From JBBIVB01 sp964567515 (lineage in GTDB: Bacteria > Patescibacteriota > Patescibacteriia > Veblenbacterales > UBA10138): 16,685 bases of DNA. Under the pieces are notes generated by a model. It saw only the letters and a list, made by a program, of their open reading frames with translations, was not told the DNA's origin and did no database searches. Location: NCBI GenBank assembly GCA_964567515.1, contig CAZMMW010000014.1:1-16685 (forward strand), in the 5' to 3' direction. This document shows positions 14,901 through 16,685 of the stretch, one piece after another. The position numbers and the translations under genes are program-made. Every line of letters starts with the position of its first letter. Within the stretch, counting starts at the first letter, position 1.

Positions 14901-16685
14901 ATTTGTCAGCCAGGCGAAGATTGTGAATGTAATTATAAATCAGTTAAATATAGCCTTGGTGAACAAAGATTTTACTCGTTTAATAATGAAAATATCCCTA
15001 ATCCAATTGTTGTAGATAAAACAAAGGATAATCCAGAGGGCAGTAAATCTTATAAAAAACAAGAGGATCTGTTTATGGGCTTAAGAGGTTATTGTTTAGA
15101 AACAGACGATTCGCGGGCTATTAATGGCCGTCGTGGCCGCGCTTGTCTTACTTGGCTGCCTTTAGATGTCTTAAGCGGCGAAGCGTCTATTTATGATTAT
15201 GCGCCGCAAGCTGGTTATACAGATGGGCAGGCTTATTATTGTACTAAACAAGCCGCTGTGCAATATTTACCGTACGCTTCAAATGATGGACTCACTTGGC
15301 AGCAAGGCAATCCCTTTACTTGTCAAGCTAGTTGGGGTGGTTTTATTAAAGGAAGTAATCACAAACAGGGCTCAATAATTTGGGGGCCAAATATGCCCAT
15401 TATTTATAAAAATGATATTGACAGTATTTTTCTTGGTAGGGGTGGAATACGTGAAAATGAGGGTGGTGGTTGTGGTAATGACGATCAATGTAGTACAGAA
15501 TGGGGTGAGATGAAGGAAGGTTGTAAATTTATTTGGGGAAAAGAAGATCACGGTACTTGCTACGTTCACCATTGTACTACCCCCCAAGAGATTCATATGC
15601 AAAATGGGGGTAATCTTTTTGTCTTCGGTACCCATTATAACAATCAAAGACAAGGAGTCGGTGCGTTTTGTAGTAGTAGAAACGCAGGTATTGCGGCCGN
15701 NNNNNNNNNATTTAAAGGTATAAATATTGAAATATGTAATGACATTGAGGACGAAGCTAATATGTATTTAGGTGATACAGTATCTGACCAAGTTAAAATT
15801 TATATTAATAAGAAATACTGTTCTGAAGTAACTCAGGTATCAAATGGTATGAATCAAAAAGCCTGGACCAACCGCGTACTTAATCCTAATTCAGGTTATA
15901 AAATACCAACCGGCACAACAGAGTATGGCTTTGCTTCAGTCGGCCAACCTTTCGGTAGAATTATAGGACAGATGGGTTTAAGTAATGATAACTTAGCTCC
16001 GATTGTAAGGGTTGGTGACACTGGAGTTGCTTATACACTATCACCTTATACTTGTGCCGCGGGAAATCCTGGAAACGAATATCCATTTTATTGTAAGAAT
16101 AATAATAATACTATAAACAATGATGCCAGTTCCACGGACTTTGTGGGTGCACGTATGGTTCAGGGTATTTTTGCTAAACTATTTGATGTCTTTGGTTTAG
16201 ATCCTTCAGGTCAGCCTAGATATAAAAAATTAGCCTCCGCGTTGTCGCCGTTAGATGTTAGTGGTTCAGCGCCTAATTCGCTTCGGCCAGCTACCGCTGA
16301 TCAGCCGGGCGTTCCTATGCCGGTTACTGTTAAAGAAGTAAAATTTGACGCGAATGAGAGGAAGAATTACGAAGGCAATACGGGATTTACTTTATCTTCT
16401 GATTTTGGCTCTATAACTTCTTCTTCTGGTCAGTCGTTGTCTTTAATTTCCCCGGCTGCGGTGACAGCCAAATTTTACGCTTATAATGCCAATGGCGAAC
16501 AAATGCCTTTAACTGAAGTCAGAGTTGATTGGCTGGGCAATTATCAAACAGCAGCCGGCGCTAAAGGTAAATATAAAAACCACAAACACATGTGCCAATC
16601 AGAAAAATTCTTGGATAATTCAAATAATCCTTTGTATAACTTTGGCGATTCACCTAACGCTTGTGTTGATGATAGAGTAGAGTCT
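8994..16685 (+). CDS. Giant secreted cysteine-rich modular protein (3' end beyond window)
   Basis: One frame stays open from GTG 8994 to the right edge: 2,564 codons including a 10-N gap that keeps the frame. TTG 9012 is an equally possible start (2,558 codons); ATG 9057 would lose the basic end of the signal peptide. The N-terminus K-T-R-R, a hydrophobic core and A-R-A (cut after 9110) form a clear signal peptide. In order there follow: a helical region; a glycine-rich spacer (about 9910-9965); eleven C-x5-G-C-like modules between 10740 and 14078; an acidic calcium-loop motif (11592-11646); three jelly-roll-like domains (about 11947-12360, 12918-13380, 13420-13926); a C-x5-C-x4-C knot-like segment (14610-14710); and a PKD-like end (about 16320 onward, cut off). 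Even cysteines suggest many disulfides, hence an extracellular location. I do not know a function; adhesion or surface structure is inference. No catalytic motif is seen. Confidence 0.85.
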   Translation, partial: MFSFHQLPIKTRRLLVTSLLVMTLLVWGVGFLIPQPARAQWIVSDPIGAGIATGKWIWDKVQVAVEWALESGAAVAYKNALRTFTQRVAYDMAVYVSSGGKGQKPMFVTQPMGKYLKNVASDAAGDFLDTFAKESGFLKQGLCQPIDLRTQLTITMPLFNEIKPRKPACTLKDIQANLKKSWEQAQDYYSDLSLKNYQQFFDTSQSDLGIAFSLQEKFGKETEEAKKEASLQTQTDQGFKGLVTSISGHIKTPGKLIAEGTSQAVETATYHGDFTGDILADALGVFTNTLIARLQKRVFQQGLSPVGGGTGGPSSVFGPGGGTVGVEYAIQVNTSISTPNLITDAGQQLDIVSELLNCPDLRYASVNNCTITQGLATALRQAEEGQALTLKEAIAKGYLEASWKFAGIRPLDTRRPDAWYLSDLRKLRKARIIPVGWELAAEKFPGKTLNEVMNGFNVPDNPDTDINEGQYLHLIDPDWVLRAPPSQCRVSAAGQILQPQGPNRQDTCVDTEQCVAEKDDGSCAAWGYCLAEKNTWRFWGDSCESPVGSGRAPYATCQAFTDKNGKELTLLTNSLNNYNDEVCNASSAGCRWYSIKPLNTDTVTGLDRYSQTETDRWYLKNLDKLSCTVMEQGCTAFWRATNINDTELMSKVPAPAGNTPVEHLVNWVTASANTDEQYTNYASLNKVYLREAPAHLNCYDVDGAGEPILDNNSPQCQNYAARCSSREVGCESYTPADGAPAVPAVITSQDYCPDVCVGFNRYTQGWAFFEQTPTANFDFISKTAKTCPAQSAGCEEFTNLDQSTAQGEKREYYSELRQCIAADDPGAGTFYTWVGSDLPGFQLKPWQLKTAAGGGPYTVDNSAASTACGDGDADGDGLPDHTDFPSNPDCKQFYSLTGDIFYRYLSKTVSAAATCYRYRATNITQVDCGVTNGDWDNTLKACLYRAIPGEGKSCAAKDNGCREYRGPTSAASQLLFPVSTFGDAEAIGNYPLDTSFTSGWTSGQNTKDSLSVTGRSYASGTTPTITRVIPAGTAKAGHKYLFTFWAKRYTTNNNLPITTAPAGSHNWNLDLTTIGLSDDWREYRIESLLPADAATANTLNTTGAFLSLSAAYPFVIDNVVARDVSDTFYLVKNSWQTPAVCESPRFLGCQSYTSSKKQQVFVTGFSSLCRQEAVGCEALINTQNSDSPREQTLVSGAQTITVPADNLVYRVYDQSKSCAASAEACRLIGQPNLDANGLLAGWGDKLVKLDPDQLNPKNNFNSPLCDRSQNGCDQFTSSTGSHYFKDPGQALCEYRQSDGKWYKSGSGELCNVINNPSFEEQKDYGNNLLTNPGFEDGVLGNWRPMPNVNAWSITTKQAYLGSQSIKLADANLTGGVLQQTIRALPKQTYTVRVWTKADNTTNRSLRVFGCGVNLSDSSQNAGVWEKLQITYQPTTSACTVELQAAAGSSEVYFDNASVFLAEDFPGWRRNGHSPILGNALTTLSATDSIPGRYWESKVLEIESTDQQYSGVWSDWIDVGLKNQERYFTVSANLYVPDIPQNANMLYWRVSHHAVPETYCDSTYNGIRPNCHHYNLVSGSDADSRVDLSDKGKWVHVQSVIKAAANVRYVSVGVITNEAGVGGCTAAACRANQVVYVDQVSITEGVVDPAYTCPEEAKGCTAYRDPQLTQNFYYYLDNGKLDKTSCNGQVSEKSGCLLFTDYNNANLKWSANATYADSNKQGGIMISPQTTGNLDTNTILKVGRSRVCSEWITCQSSAVTFGADGKSRSVCYALGRCNKTGGIASSKCSSWKTISNPEPLKLASYQSRNVDFASPDLSGYSILHQYPLDTLLQKNYSTDRAKEDIRLTYLNTMPKACASLAPPAPPSSDAGKACTVPSDCSSNSCLSTLRCGGTGNLCDHLGQTCADNTTCFYADFGINGQGPGEKNTLAKICRVYPAPDAPFPSQLAVFNPNDVSGDIKSREAGFKDANICQPGEDCECNYKSVKYSLGEQRFYSFNNENIPNPIVVDKTKDNPEGSKSYKKQEDLFMGLRGYCLETDDSRAINGRRGRACLTWLPLDVLSGEASIYDYAPQAGYTDGQAYYCTKQAAVQYLPYASNDGLTWQQGNPFTCQASWGGFIKGSNHKQGSIIWGPNMPIIYKNDIDSIFLGRGGIRENEGGGCGNDDQCSTEWGEMKEGCKFIWGKEDHGTCYVHHCTTPQEIHMQNGGNLFVFGTHYNNQRQGVGAFCSSRNAGIAAXXXXFKGINIEICNDIEDEANMYLGDTVSDQVKIYINKKYCSEVTQVSNGMNQKAWTNRVLNPNSGYKIPTGTTEYGFASVGQPFGRIIGQMGLSNDNLAPIVRVGDTGVAYTLSPYTCAAGNPGNEYPFYCKNNNNTINNDASSTDFVGARMVQGIFAKLFDVFGLDPSGQPRYKKLASALSPLDVSGSAPNSLRPATADQPGVPMPVTVKEVKFDANERKNYEGNTGFTLSSDFGSITSSSGQSLSLISPAAVTAKFYAYNANGEQMPLTEVRVDWLGNYQTAAGAKGKYKNHKHMCQSEKFLDNSNNPLYNFGDSPNACVDDRVES
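11592..11646 (+). other. Thrombospondin-3-like calcium-binding motif in the giant protein
   Basis: The translation reads G-D-G-D-A-D-G-D-G-L-P-D-H-T-D-F, the alternating acidic pattern of a thrombospondin type 3/EF-hand-like calcium loop, between cysteines. The same motif type occurs twice in the membrane protein at 7665-8408, so both proteins may need calcium outside the cell. Confidence 0.7.
11947..13926 (+). other. Three jelly-roll, carbohydrate-binding-like domains in the giant protein
   Basis: The middle one (about 12918-13380) is clearest: N-P-S-F-E then N-P-G-F-E-D-G, G-x-W, L-G-S-Q-S-I-K-L, Q-Q-T-I, Y-T-V-R-V-W and a closing V-Y-F-D-N-A-S-V. This is the usual order of CBM4/9-type or galactose-binding-like beta sandwiches. 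The first (11947-12360) has G-W-T-S-G, Y-L-F-T-F-W-A-K and V-I-D-N-V; the third (13420-13926) ends V-Y-V-D-Q-V-S-I. Ligand binding is inferred from fold type only. Confidence 0.6.
15700..15709. other. Assembly gap of ten Ns
   Basis: Ten Ns interrupt the giant frame. The codons before (ending 15698) and after (from 15711) are in the same phase and both sides stay open, so the gene is probably continuous. The true length of the missing part is unknown. Confidence 0.95.

Noticed and set aside
10417..15653. Several 60-93 codon frames, both strands, within the giant gene
   Set aside because: All are out of phase with, or antisense to, one continuous frame that has a signal peptide and regular motifs.
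15691..15699. GCGGCCG beside the gap as a cloning or adapter remnant
   Set aside because: The bases read in frame as Ile-Ala-Ala, and the full NotI site is not visible; chance is enough.
1..16685. tRNA or rRNA genes, or alternative genetic code with UGA read as glycine
   Set aside because: No cloverleaf or rRNA segments were recognised on either strand, and TGA is used as a stop for galT with none seen in frame inside genes.

Overview
The window looks like a piece of a Candidate Phyla Radiation (Patescibacteria, probably Parcubacteria-like) genome. The reasons are inference from gene content and style: AT-rich short intergenic spacers made of A/T-run repeats, few Shine-Dalgarno sites, a free-standing four-helix-bundle (S23-type) gene, and an enormous exported cysteine-rich protein next to compact housekeeping genes. 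The genetic code is standard: galT ends in TGA and I see no in-frame TGA inside the genes. No taxonomic marker RNA is present, so placement stays tentative.

Layout. On the minus strand, 1-1088 is the 5' part of a multi-pass membrane protein that resembles GT-C/STT3-type glycosyltransferases. Divergent from it runs a plus-strand block: yebC, ruvC (overlapping by 11 bp), galT, leuS (adjoining or overlapping galT), then rsmA/ksgA after a 200-bp repeat-rich spacer. This block serves recombination, sugar-nucleotide metabolism, leucine charging and ribosome maturation. A near-consensus sigma-70 promoter (7613-7641) then drives a membrane-anchored protein with calcium-binding thrombospondin-3-like motifs and two related C-terminal helical repeats. 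Next comes a small four-helix-bundle gene bracketed by inverted A/T-rich repeats, then a GC-richer intergenic repeat. From about 8994 to the right edge one reading frame of at least 2,558 codons encodes a giant secreted protein, interrupted only by a 10-N assembly gap.

Most notable points. (1) The leucyl-tRNA synthetase carries a complete RBBP9/YdeN-like alpha/beta serine hydrolase (about 180 residues, intact-looking Ser-Asp-His triad) inserted in a beta-turn at the start of its editing domain. A second hydrolase thus sits beside the site that removes wrong amino acids from tRNA. (2) The giant exported protein holds eleven copies of a C-x5-G-C-like module, nine with identical cysteine spacing, interleaved with jelly-roll-like domains, a calcium-binding motif and a PKD-like end. 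(3) A family of A/T-rich repeats, including a 32-bp exact inverted pair 7.8 kb apart, marks the spacers around the four-helix-bundle gene.

The 7665-8408 protein and the giant protein probably both act at the cell surface; the other genes are cytoplasmic housekeeping. All function calls come from reading motifs by eye, without database searches.
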